A model generated the notes under the pieces. The model did not search any database, was not told the origin of the DNA, and saw only the letters and a program-made list of their open reading frames with translations. A program made the position numbers and the translations under genes. Positions 13,948-28,519 of a stretch of DNA of 64,000 nt are shown in pieces; the first letter of the stretch is position 1, and each line of letters begins with the position of its first letter. The stretch comes from Luscinia megarhynchos. Its lineage: Eukaryota > Chordata > Aves > Passeriformes > Turdidae. The stretch covers positions 24,757,002 to 24,821,001 of the forward strand of contig CM067570.1 in NCBI GenBank assembly GCA_034336665.1, given 5' to 3'.

Positions 13948-15140
13948 AAATGAGAAAGAAATTGGGCAATGGAAACAAGAGACCTGTGTGGATGAATGGA
14001 GAGCTCCTGTCATTACTCAAGCATAAGCAGGAAATACACAGGCGGGGGAAACAGGGTCAGGTCACTTGGAATGAATATAGAAGGGTTTCAGAGTAAGTGA
14101 AAACAAGATAAGGAAGGCCACGGCCCATCTGGAATTAAATCTGGCCGAGGATGTCAAGGACAACAAGAAGGGCTTCTTCAAATACATCCATAACAAAAGG
14201 AAAACCAAAGATAATGTGGAGCCATTACTAAACATAACAGGGAGCCTGGTAGCAGAGAAGGCAGAGTTACCAATCTTTACTAAGCTGATTGCCTTTTTAA
14301 ATGAAACACACTAGTACCTGGATGGATGAAGGACATTGTCTGCCTCGACTTCAGCAAGGCTGTCAACACTGTCTCTCAGCACATCCTCCTAGGCCAGCTC
14401 AGGAAGTGTGGATGAGTGGACACTGAGGTGCATTGAGAACTGGCTGGACAGTGGCACAGGGGCTTGTTGGGTGCCTTGGTGTCCCCCAAGGTTCAGTACT
14501 GGGCCCATTATCCCTCAGTGATTGGATGAAGGGGCAGATGCTTCCTCAGCAGGTTCACTGGAGGAGTGGCTGATCCCCCTGAGCTCTGTGCAGTCCTTCA
14601 GAAGGATCCTAACAGGTTGGAGAGGGTCCCACATCCAGACAGGAACCAGCTCAGGCTGGGGAGTGCTGCTGGAGCAGCTGTGCAGAGAATGACCTGGGGG
14701 TCCAGGTGGACAATAAGTTGTCCATGAGCCATCAGTGTGCCCCTGTGGCCAAGAAGGGCAATGGGACCCTGGGGTGCATTAGGAAGAGCATTGCCAGCAG
14801 GTCAGGGAGCTGATCCTGCCCCTCTGCTCAGCCCTGGTGAGGCACATCTGGAGTGCTGTGTCCAGTTCTGGGCTCCTCAGCACAAGAGAGACATGGAGCT
14901 CCTGGAGAGAGTCCAGAGGATGCCAACAGAGATGAGTAAGGAACTGGAGCATCTCTGTCATGAGGGAAGGCTGAGGGAGTTCAAGGTTGTAGAGTCTCCC
15001 TCACTGGAGATATGCAAGAACTACCTGAACACAATTCTGTGCAATGTGCTCCAGGATGACCCTGCTTGAGCAGGGGGATTGGGCCTGATGACCCACTGTT
15101 CTCCCTTCCAATCATACCCACTCTGGGACTGTGTGAAATG
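13948..15140 (+). mobile_element. degenerate CR1 LINE, ORF2 fragment to 3' end
   Basis: The start matches the CR1 ORF2 block (CCTGTGTGGATGAATGGAGAG, then ACACAGGCGGGGGAAACAGG, then AAATCTGGCCGAGGATGTCAAGG and ACAACAAGAAGGGCTTCTTC). Reverse transcriptase motifs follow: DIVCLDFSKAVNTVSQ (from about 14333; usual form DFSKAFDTVSH) and GVPQGSVLGP (14478-14507). The FADD catalytic motif expected shortly afterwards is missing, so there is an internal deletion near 14510-14530. The remainder reads into the CR1 C-terminal and 3' region (LLERVQRMPTEMSKELEHL) and ends near GGCCTGATGACCCACTGTTC and GGGACTGTGTGA. Many stops and shifts make it a dead copy. The open frame at 14737-15069 belongs to this element. 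Confidence 0.92.
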
Positions 15141-18100
15141 TACAGGCCAGGCTGTCTCAAAGCTCTAACCATCCTGAGGGATCACCACTTCGATATCTGG
15201 ACTTGGATTTATGTGAAGATTTCTTGTTTATCCTGCTACAATTGAGTTACTTTCCTATGCCTGCAGTAGGGAATAGCTTCAGTGATATACTATCATTTAA
15301 TTCCTGAAATGCTGGGATGTGATATATGATTTATATATTAATATATGTGATTTATTATGGAAAATACAGGATGTGGTTGTTGACTTGGTAATTTATAGCA
15401 TAAAGCTGTAAGTTTTTTCCAGGCTAGAAACATAATTTGTGTTGCATCCCATCTCATTTGTTCTGTGTTTGAGTGAGTTCAGATTCTAGGATGATCATGA
15501 GGTAAGAAATGTTTCTGATAGAATGCAAGGTTTAGTGCATCGGAGAGGGTTTCCTTTACCAGACCATAATTTAGCTGATGGTGGTTGCTATATTGTAAAG
15601 TATTAATGTCTTGGGATAATGTTTTAGCAAAGCCAGGGAAATAGAAGCAGTGGGAATCCGACTCTGTGAGTCACTATCAGCATTTAATATTCATACCTGC
15701 ATATTCTAGGAACAGGGGCCATCATTCATTAAATTAGTTGCCCAAATGAAGCAGTTAATTGATGAGCTGTTAACTTAAGGATGGCTGGAGCTCTTTTTGT
15801 CATCAGTGAAAGGTATTGCTTGGGAAGAGCATTATGATCAGGATGATAATTTGAAAACATTCAGCAGGTATAGGATGAAACCAAGCTTCTAGGTTTTGTT
15901 CATCCTTTGTTTCTCCTCTAATTTTCCTCCTTTCTGCTGCTTCTCACATCTTCCCACAAATAAAATTTTTCAATCTTGTATTTACACCAAATAGTCTTGA
16001 TGTTGTAGACTTACTACAGGCATTCGCTATCAGATGCTACAGTGGGTAGCTGAGGAAAATTTTAAGGGAGTAAAGACAGAGTTTACTTGCCTTACAGTGT
16101 TGTCATTCAGCCTCCATCACAGGTAACAAATTTTTTATAGTACTATTAGACAAAGTTCAACGTTATTTTAAAATCAGTTTTTGCTGGATCTTCAGATAAA
16201 GCTGAATATAAATAATGAAATAATGGCATTTAAGATTATTGGACTATGTTGAACAAGAAAATATGTGAAGGACTTTAAAAATATTAGAACGTTCTCCAGT
16301 AATACATAAAAGCAGCTTACATTAAATTTACCAAAGGTTTTGATATGATTAAGTGAGCTGTTTCATAGAAAATTGTAGCAAGGAAAATGGTAAAAAAATG
16401 TTACAGATTCCAGTGTAAGTACTAAGGAAAACATAGGAAATGAAATACAGACAAAAGTTTGCTGTACTTGCCTGGACTCCTGCTGAACACATCTGGGCTA
16501 TGCGCAGAGTGGTGTGGTAGGTTACTTAACAAGGGCTAGTGCACAGCATAATTGTGTTAAAGGAAGCTGGGAAATAGAGAGCATTGAGCAACTCTGATGG
16601 GCGACCAAATTCAGCTTTATATGAAGTCTGAGTTTGTACTGAGGTAGAACTATAAAGCGGTTTGTGGCTGCTCTGAATAAGACAGGCATGAGCGTGGGAG
16701 CTGCGTGTCCTGTAGTAACAGCCCCCTCACTGCCTTTCTCGTGGTGTGGATAAAGACAAAACCACAGTATTGAAACAGTGAAGGGACAGCTCTAGTGCAG
16801 ATGTCACAGATTAAAGTGGAAGGAGAGCATAAATACTGAGGAATTGCTTGCCTAGATGAACAGGAAAGTAATACCAAGTCCTGTCCTAAAGGCAGGAGTC
16901 ATCACATATCTGAGCTCCTGAGAAGAGTTGCTTCTGTCCAATTCTTGACAGGATGTACCAGTTGAGTAGAGTTCTGATCTAAGAGTTCAAAATCAACTGA
17001 AAAGAGTATGTGCAAGTTGAAATAAACAAAAGATTGGCAGAAAATATTTTCTCTAAAACCTTGAGAAAGTTAAACACAAAATGGCTATGTTAGAAGGCCA
17101 GTAATGGTTTTTTCCTTACATTACTTCTTTTGAAGTCAGAGGAGGAGTGTTTGCAAGTTATTCTGTATTTTCGCAGTTGTTACAAGTTTATAGGTTTTGG
17201 GGGGTTATGTTCAGGATGTCCATATCAAAAACTAAGAAATCAAATATGTGGAACTGAGAACTCTGCGCTTCTGGTGAGCAAAAACAGAAGGATAAATGTG
17301 TAACTTAGGTGCTGGAGGTGAATGCTGGTATCAAGACAATTGTTGGTGTTGGTTCTATGTCATTTTTATATTTGTCAGTTAGGCAAATTGTATTGACTTT
17401 AATATCATATAGTTACATTCCAGGAAAAATTTAAACATGGTGCATATTGGGATTTAGTTTTCTGGGTGATGTGATTCCTCTCTACCCAGTGGTGGCTCAT
17501 CATCAGTGAAAGGGCATCTGAAATAAGTGCAAGTATACTTAGGTGCTCCTGTTTCTTCAGGATATTAATTTCTTCCCTTAGTTCTGGGGTCATACTTTTG
17601 TTGGTCAGACAGCTGAATGCACAAGTGTGCTCTGGCTGCTGGGGAAACATCTGTACTGCTGGCACCTTTGCTGACAATTGCATTAATACTGTTTGTGCTG
17701 CAGCTTAGGTCCTGGAAGTGATCCCCCATTGGGGAAGAGGAGGATTGGCCCAGCTACTGCAGTCCTTGCAGATGGCTCTTACTTGATAATTTAACATAAG
17801 AATTTAGAAGGCACCCTTGGAAGGCAGCAGTCAGTCATCTCTCAATTTGTAATTATCTGTGTGCTTCCTTTTCATAGTATTTTTTCCTATTAATTTTTTA
17901 ATACTGCTGTTTCAAAGAATAGCGAATGTCCAAATGACAAGAAAAAAAAAAGCTTATTAATTGTCTTAGAATTATGTGGAGAAGGAAAAATGGAATGAAA
18001 TGGAATGTGTAGCGTCAGGTCTTTTGCACTAACACTTCCATGAACACTTTATTCTGTAATAGGTCTCCTTGTCCTTGTTTTTTTTTTTTTTTTGAAGTGT

Positions 18101-18726
18101 GCCAAGATAAATATTTCAGGCAAAAATTTGATTTTTTAAATTTTATGATTCTAACCTGCTTTTAAAAAGACAACCACACCTCCTTCCCCTCTGCCCAGCA
18201 GCAGACAGCCCTACAAAACTGCAGATGCATTGCAGAGTAAAAGAAAGTTCTTTTTGTTCTTCTGTAGCTGTGTATGCTTGATTTGACAGTCTTGTAAACA
18301 GCTCTCTAATCTAGAGAAAATCTTAGGATTAACCTGTACCAGAAAGAAAAAGGAACAATCAAACCTCTATGGAATAAAAGTATGTACTAAGGGAGTTAGT
18401 GCAGAATAAGTTACCGTGCTTTCAATTTTCACCTTTGCTTTTGTTACACCAGCTTTCCTCTGCAGACAGGTTTAAGGGAAGGATAATTTTTTAAGGATGA
18501 AACTCAATTTTCAAAGGGGAATGGGATTTAACAGCATAACTGTCATTATAGTTTGTGAGCTGCATGTAAAGATGTTGAGAGTTTCATGGCTTATATTTTT
18601 AATGCAGCTGTGTATAAACGTCTTTTCTACGTTCTGCTGCAACATTAGTTTTATATCATGTGGAACTAAGCTATTTTACCTTCTATTTAAGCATATTCCC
18701 AGGTATCATTAAAAGTAACATTTTAA

Positions 18727-19098
<372 letters not shown>

Positions 19099-22000
19099 TG
19101 AATGTGTTAGAATGCTGGCATTTCTATGTTGAGTGCTGAATCTCACTTGAGAAGCATTCTAGGTATGAATAGCTCTGTCACTCATTCCTTTGAGTGAACT
19201 ACAAATCTAACGTTTTGTCCCGTGGTTTCTGGGGTTGTGTGTGAGGCAACAAAGCTTGCCAAAATGAAAATGAATTGGTGCAAACCTTAGGGAACATTTG
19301 GATGCTGCAGGAAATGGGGAAGGGGAGGAAGATAAGGATGGGTGGGCATGAGTAGAGGCTGCCTTCCAGCCTCCCCACAGCCTACAGGAAAAGTTTGATT
19401 GGCTCAGTGACAGAGAAGTTGATACCTACACTGCGCCTGTAAATAAAAAGCTCTCATAATTTTCTTCTTTTTTATTCATAATATTTTTTATTGCTGTATT
19501 AAAAGTGTGTCTTGACTGAGCTTTGACATCAGTTGTGCAGAAGTTATCAGTTGTTCCTGAGGTGGATTGAGTTGGTACTATTAAATTGATAAATGACAGC
19601 ATTATGAGTAGTTCCGTTCCTTCTAAGCACTGTACAAAGACTGTTGTATATTTTATGATTAAAAATTATTTGATTTATTGTCTAATCTTTAGGAAATCTG
19701 TTGACTGCATTCTTTTTCCCCCAGATAAAACTTGGAAAAGGTAACTTCTCTGAATTGGAAACAAATTACTTAATCTTTCAGAGCTAATATGTTTAACACC
19801 TGTAGAACCACAATGTAATTTTTGTCTTTTATCTTGGCAATTCCTTGCAGTTCTCTCTTCTGTAAAAATACCTTTTAATTCAGCGTTATGTAAATTGCTC
19901 TGCTGACATCAGCCTGCTGAATAAGACAATTCACAGCATTAAAACGTCAATGATCATCTATTTACAACAGCAATAATCAAGGTTTTCGGTTTTATGAGAA
20001 TGTTTAATAGTTCCCTGCTTCTGCTATTTGTCTGTCCTAGTCTCATGTTTATTTCAAAGCTTGGATCTTCATCAGACTGGATTACACCAGAACTGAGTTA
20101 ACTCACATTTGGCCAAATTAGGGCTGGATGAACTCAATTCATGTGCATGTCTGCTGCAGAGTGCGACTCATTTTACTGTGGAAATGAGGGTGCCCCCTTT
20201 GTTTTCCCAGTTGCAGTGACAGTGCATTGCCATGGATTCAAACAAAACTCTTTGTTTTGAATAGCCAAGCTGTGGAGCCGTATTCCACATTTGTGGGCTG
20301 GCTGCCTGACTTGTCACATCACAAATCCATAAGACAAATTTTTCTTGCTCTGTAGTTTTCCTATTCTCTATTCCTCTGTGGCAACTCACTCCAGAGCAGT
20401 TAATTTTGGTTTGTCTGCATACTACTAAAGCAGGACTTCTGTACTCACCCCTGAGTGAGCAGGCACAGTTAGTCACCATTACTAGATTATTTTTGTCTTA
20501 TGATGGCCTGTAGTCCTGTGAGCTATGCTCCATTCTACCTCATTATAACCCTTCTAGCAATTAGACCTGTGTTGTTATAATGGATCTGAATGTAGGCTCC
20601 AGAGCAAGTGAGAGAGCAGCTGAAGCTCTGCCTTCAACCAGAACTGTTCAGAGACCCTGTCCTGTGTGCAAGTGCTCACAGAGTGCAGTCATTTTGGCAG
20701 TGTTTTAGAACTCACAGTCTACTGTTGTGTAATGCATGGAGAACAGATGTCTTTCTTCTATCTAATGACCTTTATATAGAACACAACCTAATCAGTGGGT
20801 ATTAACAATTAATAAAATTTCTTGTATCAAGTTAAAAAGTGTACTCATATTTGTGCATAAATATTTAAAGATGTCCTATTGTCCTTATTTTAAATCTCTT
20901 TTTGGAGCAAGTTATGAAATAAAAAACCTTTTTTTTCCAGCTGGTAGTTGTCCAGAGCATTTTCCCATGCTATTCACTGGTATTCTCTGAAATGGATTAT
21001 TATGGATTAAGACATGTGCATTTGCTTTTCAGTGTACAGTGTTTTCTTGGGAAACTGTCACAGAAGGAAATCTTAATGCTCACTGACATGAGAATTCTTT
21101 TACTATTTCTCACTTCTACATTTAGAATTTAAAATTTTTTCGATATTGGTGTATCATGCTAATGTAAGTGGGAATTTTATCCCCTTGTCTATACAGTCAC
21201 TGCTTGTCCTCAGAAGAAGAAATGTAATACATAGAATTTCAACACATTTGTTTCACTGATAAAGTAAATGCTCAGTCCTTCTAATGCTGTATAAAGGTTC
21301 TGAGTCATTAAATTTCTTTTAGCCATGTGTTTTTCAGAATACAGAGTAGACTGTGAAATGCAGACCACCTTTTTTGGTTACCATTGCTTGCTACTGGCTT
21401 GAACCAAGGTCTGAAGAGAGGCTAGTATTTTTAAGTTCTTTTTATATATTAGCACATTAATCTAGCTCTAATGTGTTAGTGGCATTGCAAAGTGTAGTAA
21501 GGGATATTTTAAAAACCATAATGGAAAACTTAAGTATTTAATTCTGTCTTTTATGGTTTTTCTTTTGTCCTAGCTCAAGGTTTTGGAAAATGTCAATGCA
21601 AGTAGCATCATACATGCTACAGCAAGATTCAATCCTCTTTAATGCTCTGCTTAGAAAATCAAACAAAAATGCCTTAGAAGTTCCAGGTTTGTGTTCTTGC
21701 ACTGAATCCTGCAGGAATAAAACCAATTGCTTTTGCTGATTGAACCATTATGTCCCTTCTTAACCTTCTTTTGTAATTTTGAAGTATCAATTTTTGAACA
21801 TCCCTAAGATAAAGAGGTTACTGGAATTCTTGACATTTGTACTTTAGCAGAGCCTTTCATGTGAAGAAAACTAACATTTGACTGAGTTTAAATGCATTGT
21901 AATTCCCCCAACTTTGGGAACTTCAGCCTTGTTCACCTCGAGATATCATGGCTTTTCACTTACCATGCATTTCTGAGGATCAGGTACTTGCAATCCACTG

Positions 22001-23879
22001 CAGCTGAAATGAAACAGAGCCATTACAATAATGTAATATTTTCTATGTGTGCATTTGTTCAAATCAAACATGGTGTAGCTCAAATTTCCTTGGTCCTCCT
22101 GCGTGCTGTTGCAATAAACATTGCTCATTGTGTGCAATGGATGGGGAAATTGGATAATTCCAATAATTGCCATTAGGGCATTTCTGACAGAAATGTCATT
22201 GGTGTGTCAAGGGAAATAGCTTATTGTGCCTTGATTAAAAACATAAGTCCTTGAAGATCATGGCATTATATCTTCCTGCTCTACTGTAAAAAGCAGGAGT
22301 CCTGGAATGACTGTGAAGAATATGGCAGCCATGTGGTGGTAGACTGCCCCTTGCTGTGAGTCACTATAAAAAACCCAGCATTTTTTGAATAAGCGAGGGA
22401 AGAATAACATCAGCCTCTATTAGAATAACTCACTCACAGTTCCAGAGATGGCATTTGAAAACTGTTCTGCTGAAATGCCAAATGTTGTTTTCCTACACAG
22501 AAGCCACAAAGAAACCTACCTCTCAGAGATGAAAGAAGAAACGTGTTAAAACAACATTTAGCTTGTTTTGAGCCGAGCAGATTTTCTTGCAGTTCAGGCT
22601 TCCAAACCAGGCCATAACACAAGGGATGTGAAAATCTGTGTTTGGAAACTGTTTAGACGTCAGGAATTTTTTTTTCCTGGTCTTTAAAAAGGCAAAAGGT
22701 TTTTCTGTGAAGTAACTTCTGCCTGTTGTGTGAAAACAGCATTCAGCTGTCTTCCAGCCTGTCTTGAGCAGGTGACTTAGCATGTGTGGTTGATCAACAT
22801 TTATGAATGATGCACATCTTTTTTCTTCTATCACAATTGAAATGTTGAATTCAAGTTGAATTTTTCATTTAAATGCGTGCATAATAGTGTGGGAAGAAGG
22901 GAGGATGCATCAAAAGAAGCCCTTTAAGAAGTAATGTAATATAAATAAAGTCTCATACAGAAGTACTACAAGGAAAATTAAAAATTGGGCCAATACAGAG
23001 CCTTGTGAGGCTCAGTGATTCATTTAAAAATGCGTACTGTGTTCAGGACAGTTGCATACTTCACAGATGTAGTTGTGACAAGATGCATTTGGCACTGTAT
23101 TTTTATATACTTTAGAAAGAAAATTTAACAGATATTTATACATGGTGGGTTTTTTTTCCAGGAAGGAAAAACAGTTATCCAAGAAACTGTAGGACCATAG
23201 GGGGAAGACATGAGGACCTGTAAAATTTTCAAAGTCTTACAGAAACTTACAAAAAATAAAATATTTTTCGTCAAACTCCTGTTCCTCTGAATATCTCCGT
23301 TCATTTCAGCAAATTTTGATTGAACACAGGGGAATTACAACATGTGCAAATAATAAAATTGTCAGTTCAGCAATGTTAACTCTTGTCTCCCTAAACTTTA
23401 GCACTTGTGTTGGCATCATTTGTATGTAGAGAAGGGGTGGAGTTAATCCACTGGCTTTGATTGTATGTACATCTAAGTTGGCATAAAATATTCAGCAGAG
23501 AGGTGGGAGGGGTTTGTGTCTCTTCCAAATGGCCTCCCTGTTTTCTATCCTCTATTCCCACACCCTTCCAAGAAAAGTTTTATTTTTCTTCATTTTCCTT
23601 CTCTGACTTATTCATCTTCTAATTATTTCTTTCTGTCTTCTTGTCCATCCCAGTTTATTTTGGATTTTGTTATATACTGTTTTTTCTTCAGCTTTGTGGT
23701 TATCTGTACCCTGGTGTAGTAATGATAATACACAGTTCCAACAAAAATAACACTTGATAAAGCTGGGTGTGTCACAGCTACTGTAACTCATTCAAAAAGT
23801 GACTTAGACTTGGCAGCAATAGCGGAATAGTGGATTGAGAATCGTAGTTACAGAAAAAAATAGAAATCAGATAGTATAT

Positions 23880-23981
23880 ATATTTTGTATTGCTCAGATG
23901 CATGAAATATGTAAACAGTTCACATGAGTACGTTATGAAGAGTTTGTGCTGAGCTTGTGACTGAATCAGATTCATCTTAAC
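23880..23981. repeat. unclassified diverged repeat, copy 1
   Basis: The blocks CAGATGCATGAA, TGTAAACAGT, TTATGAAGA, GAGCTTGTGACTGAATCAGA and TTCATCTTAA recur in the same order and spacing in the segment at 26717-26820 on the same strand. About 75-80% of bases seem to match over the best part, judged by eye. I cannot assign it to a family. Confidence 0.45.
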
Positions 23982-24671
23982 CAAGCACTTTTTCTGTGCA
24001 AGATCTTCCCCTGTTACTGTTTCTTCACTGCCTTGTATCAGATGTCTTTGGTTTCTTACTCCTTCTCCTCGTTTGAGGTCTGATGCCAGCCTGATAATTA
24101 CAAACTTGACAAGCCTTAAAAGAAAATCCTGTGTCTCAATTAAGTAGACCTTGTTTTCTTGTTAAAGAGAGAAAAGTCCATGGCACATTCTTTTATGAAA
24201 AGAAATAAATCACAGATCTCATTGACAACAGCAATAGGACTCCTAAATCACAAAATAGCAGTGTCCACAGTTTTATTGCACCCACAAATGTCAGTTAACC
24301 TTGGCAAATGAAGCTGAATTACTTTTTCAAAGCATTGGTTACTTAGCTCAACCCGAATTTTGTTATTGGCAGCAGTTATGGATGTTGTAAAATAGGGATA
24401 GCATTAATTAGTAAGGATGCTTAAGTTTTAGTGACCATTCTGTACTGAGGATGCTGGCCCATACGATGGCATGAGAATTGTGACAAGATACACACCAATA
24501 AGATTGTAAGACAAAATTTGTGGAGCTATTTCTTACCAAATCTTCATAGCAGATAATAATGCATGAAAAATAGGTCATAGTACTCCTTCGTGGTTGCAGT
24601 GTGGATACTAATAGTTGTAGTGTGGGCCCTTTAAACTAACAAAAAGCTTATTTTCCTTTTTTTTCAGAGAT

Positions 24672-24744
24672 GGGGTGAATGGGTGGGGTTTTTTATTGTG
24701 GTTTGTACTGTTTTGGTTTTGTGTGTTTGGTTTTGGAGGGGGTT
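24672..24744 (+). repeat. T/G-rich low-complexity tract
   Basis: The tract is composed almost entirely of T and G, with units such as GTTTTGG and GTGTGTTTGG. Similar tracts occur at about 31929-32028, 33154-33240, 35425-35475, 56296-56352 and 60337-60378, and the complementary A/C form at about 59023-59088. Confidence 0.8.
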
Positions 24745-24989
24745 AATTATTTAAGCTGATACAAATAAACTGCAAATGCAAGAAAAACAACAGTCTGTGC
24801 ATGAATGTCTGCGTTTGCATTTGCACTATGAACTCTTTCCAAAAATGTAGTAAATAGGGGGAGAAAATTACTAATTACAGGGCACTAAGTTATTTCTGGC
24901 ACTGTCCAGTCTTTTATTTATTGTGTTCTAGGAGCAGTGTCTGATTGTCTGCATCGTGCTTTCCCATATGTAGCACCTCTGCTTGATGA

Positions 24990-25274
<285 letters not shown>

Positions 25275-25939
25275 TAGAGGCTTGGTCACAGAGACTGTCT
25301 CTGGAAGAATTAATTCTCTCCTGGAGAGGGGCCTCACTAAATGTTTCTGGTTGATATCTCCTGGTCTTGCTGTTCTTGTTGAGACTAGGCTAAAAGTTGC
25401 TTCTTATTTTGATTCGACAAGTATTAGAACAAATGAAAATATGGTTTCTAAAAAAGTTAATTTAGGATTAATATACTGATGTAGTTTTGACTGTCTGCTA
25501 CCTCCTCAAGGCACTTGCTGGGATACAGGCAATTAATTCTGTGACTAGGATTTTACTTTTCTCTTGCTTTATCTTTTTCATTAGTACTTAATGTTTTTGG
25601 AGGTTTTTTTGAGTGTGTTTTTCTGGACTTGTCTTGCCTTTTTGGTTTTTGTTTTTTTTTTTTTTTCCTTGACATTCAAGGAATTAAATATTTTGCTTTT
25701 CCTGGTCAGATGAAGATTCCTTCAGGATGGGTTTCTGAGCTGATTAACGTAAAATCTATTTAGGGTAACAAAATAAGAAAAGAAAGACATTTTTAACTAT
25801 TATGTTTTCTAGACATCATATAAATTGATGTTTGCCAGTCAGTTCTTGTTTTGAAAAAGATTGGTTTTATGATCTCTCTTGCTCCTTCTTTCATTTATGC
25901 ATGCACACACATATGCACACTCTTTTCTCATCTTTACAT

Positions 25940-25963
25940 AGATAGTATACATATATACTATCT
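25940..25963. repeat. perfect inverted repeat, 10-bp arms, 4-nt spacer
   Basis: The arm AGATAGTATA at 25940-25949 pairs with TATACTATCT at 25954-25963 around CATA. It is AT-rich and sits 740 nt after exon E. There is no evidence of function. Confidence 0.8.
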
Positions 25964-26310
25964 GCCTTTTTACTTACCCCAGTTTTGATTTTAAACCTTG
26001 TGCAAATATATTTGGAAGTTTTAAATACCTATAGCGTTCTTTAAAATGGAAGTATGTACAGGTGGATTGGGGTGTAAAAGGTTGTAATAAATCTCATTAT
26101 AGAATTCCTAGATAGTTCAAGCTTCTTATTTAATGAGCGTTACTGAAACATTTTAAAATGTTACTATCATGTTTGTGTGTGTATTTGCATAAAATTCCAG
26201 AGGGAGGAAGAGGATGCAGGTGTCTTGTAATTTAATTGACTCTTAGATATTTTTCTGATAATTTTCTATGTAATTTACTACCCTAATTTATTTATTGAGA
26301 AGTGGATTTA

Positions 26311-26346
26311 GAAATAAATATATAAATATAAATAAATAAATAAAAT
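26311..26346 (+). repeat. A/T microsatellite (AAAT/AT units)
   Basis: A run of AAATA units interrupted by TATAAATAT, giving an irregular (AAAT)n tract of about 36 bp. Confidence 0.85.
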
Positions 26347-26716
26347 TTAGAAGTGACTTCCCAAATATTACCCTCTTATTTCGTTGGGAGGGCACTTTGG
26401 AAAAGCTTCATGATGTCAATTGTGCCAGGAAAATATGAAAAGCACCCATTAGCAATTCTGGAATATGTTAGAGGAATACACATTTTTGCTTTCGTTTTAT
26501 GTGTGACAGCATCCTGCTGTAAGGAAGAATTATGAAGTATATGTTATATTTATTGTGCACTTTTGGAATATAAGAAAGATAGCTCACCTTCAAAGAAAGT
26601 TCAGTCCCACGAGGTTTCTTTTTTTAGTTAAAACTATTTCTTTTGGAAAAGCTTCCGATCAAACATCAGATTGACCTAGTAAAAGTATGAGGCTTCTTTT
26701 TATACTTAAGTGTATA

Positions 26717-26820
26717 GTTTAGAATATTATCCAGATGTATGAAGGAGGTAAATAGTCTTGACTCATGCCCTATGAAGAATGCATAATGAGGTCTTGATTG
26801 AATCAAATTCATTTTAGACA
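26717..26820. repeat. unclassified diverged repeat, copy 2
   Basis: Shares with 23880-23981 the ordered blocks CAGATGTATGAA, GGTAAATAGT, CTATGAAGA, GAGGTCTTGATTGAATCA and ATTCATTTTA. It lies on the same strand about 2.8 kb downstream, on the far side of exon E. No family is recognised. Confidence 0.45.
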
Positions 26821-28519
26821 GGAATTAATTTTTATAGGGTAGTCTTTGCGTTCAATTGTAATTCCATTTGAGTCTGGAGACCACAGCAAAAATGGGCTGG
26901 TGCCCATTCTTCCCTTTCCCCAAAACAGCCACCCGAGCACTGCATCTCAGCTTGGCAGAAGGAGAATATGTTTAGAAACGCATTATTGTTTTTATTGGGC
27001 AGGACACTAATGGAGGTCTTCCATGACAGCTATGTTTTATAAGCTGAATACTTGAATTAGGTTGGTTACTGATCAGTTGTTGGGGTATTGATTGTGTCAT
27101 TTATCCAAGAGCTGGAAAAGCAGATTTGTTGTTACTGTGTCTCCAACAGATAGTTTGAAAAAGCAGTAAATGTGGAGTTCACAACCTAAGGAAGCTTATG
27201 TAAACTAAAGACTCCAGTTTCAAGAGGAAACACAACTGTCAGTGCTTCAGTGGGGTGTGTGTGTTTTTGTATGGAAGTTGAAAAGAACCTTTTCAAATAG
27301 CTGTTTCTGCACTGAGGAAAAGAGAATGTTACACATGCCACCTGTCCAGTAAGCTTAGTTTTGTAGCCTTATTGTCACCATGAGCATCCTAGCACTCACT
27401 TATGTTCTGAGGTGCAATTTTTCCCAATTTATTATGCTTATTTTCACTGTATTTATTCTACCATTATTTTATTACAATTTTATTTTTATTAAGTTGCATT
27501 ATTTTATTTTTATTGAAAAACAGGTTGCAGAGAGGTGTAACATGCTGTCCTTCCTTATGTCTTAGTTTGCAGGCAAGCACTCGCCAATATATCAAACCTC
27601 TTGCATAATGTTAAAAATTAATTGCATGGGTTAGATGCGTGCATTTCTTCTGTAGGTGTGACTGTGGAATTTTAAAAAATACATATTTAGTATAACATTT
27701 ACTGACATAATGAACATGCAGTTTAAAAATAGAAGCCAGTTGGATCCTACTTCAAAAAAAACAGATATAAAATCACAGAAAATATAAAGGCTGCTTTGAA
27801 AACTAGCCGTAATATTTCCCCTGTGTGGGTTTTTGGTTTTCCCTGAATAATGACTACGGAAATGTCTTTCTGGGTCTGTCCCAGTTTTAGAAACTGTGAT
27901 TTTTAAATTTTTTTTTCCCCAACTTTTTTTCCCTTGTGCAACTGCTCAGGAGAATAAATTAGGCGCTGTGGCATGTATGGGTGGGGGGTGGGGGTAGGAA
28001 ATGTCTCAAAAGAAAAGCTGACTAGAGGTGTGACAGGAGTTTGTTTAGCTGCTAGCCAGAAGACCTGCGTTTGGGAGTTTGGTGTAACTCCTTACTTGCA
28101 AAACTGTTCTCGTGTGTGATCATCAGAACATATGCACTCAGTCTCGGGGAGAAGGGAACCAGCTGGCTGGCAGAAAAAAACCATTGGCATTGCCCATGTT
28201 CTTGTGTTGACAATGTCACAAGCTGCCCTCCCAGATGGAGAATTTGAATGAAGCCAGTTGTGGGTCATGAAAAAAAAAATCGTTTTTGTGCATCATTCTT
28301 AATGACTGTTGTTGCTTGGATGTTGTTCTTATTTCATGGTCAGCAAAACCAGACTAATTTTGAAGAGCTCTCTCAAGTTTCTCATTTGAGAGCAGGCAAT
28401 ATACAGTGAACACATTGTATCACACTGTGTCCGTGCACTGTCTGCAGTGATGGATGCTCTTCTGCCTTGTTGAATATGTAAATTGTGCGTTGCAATGTGT
28501 GGTTCTGTTTTTCCCTTAG

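Noticed and set aside
14737..15069. 110-codon + strand open frame as a host gene
   Set aside because: Its LLERVQRMPTEMSKELEHL stretch is CR1 LINE-derived and lies inside the CR1 copy.
27974..28000. G-quadruplex in GGGTGGGGGGTGGGGG
   Set aside because: Only three separable G-runs of three or more with loops of at least one base; it does not meet the strict four-run rule.
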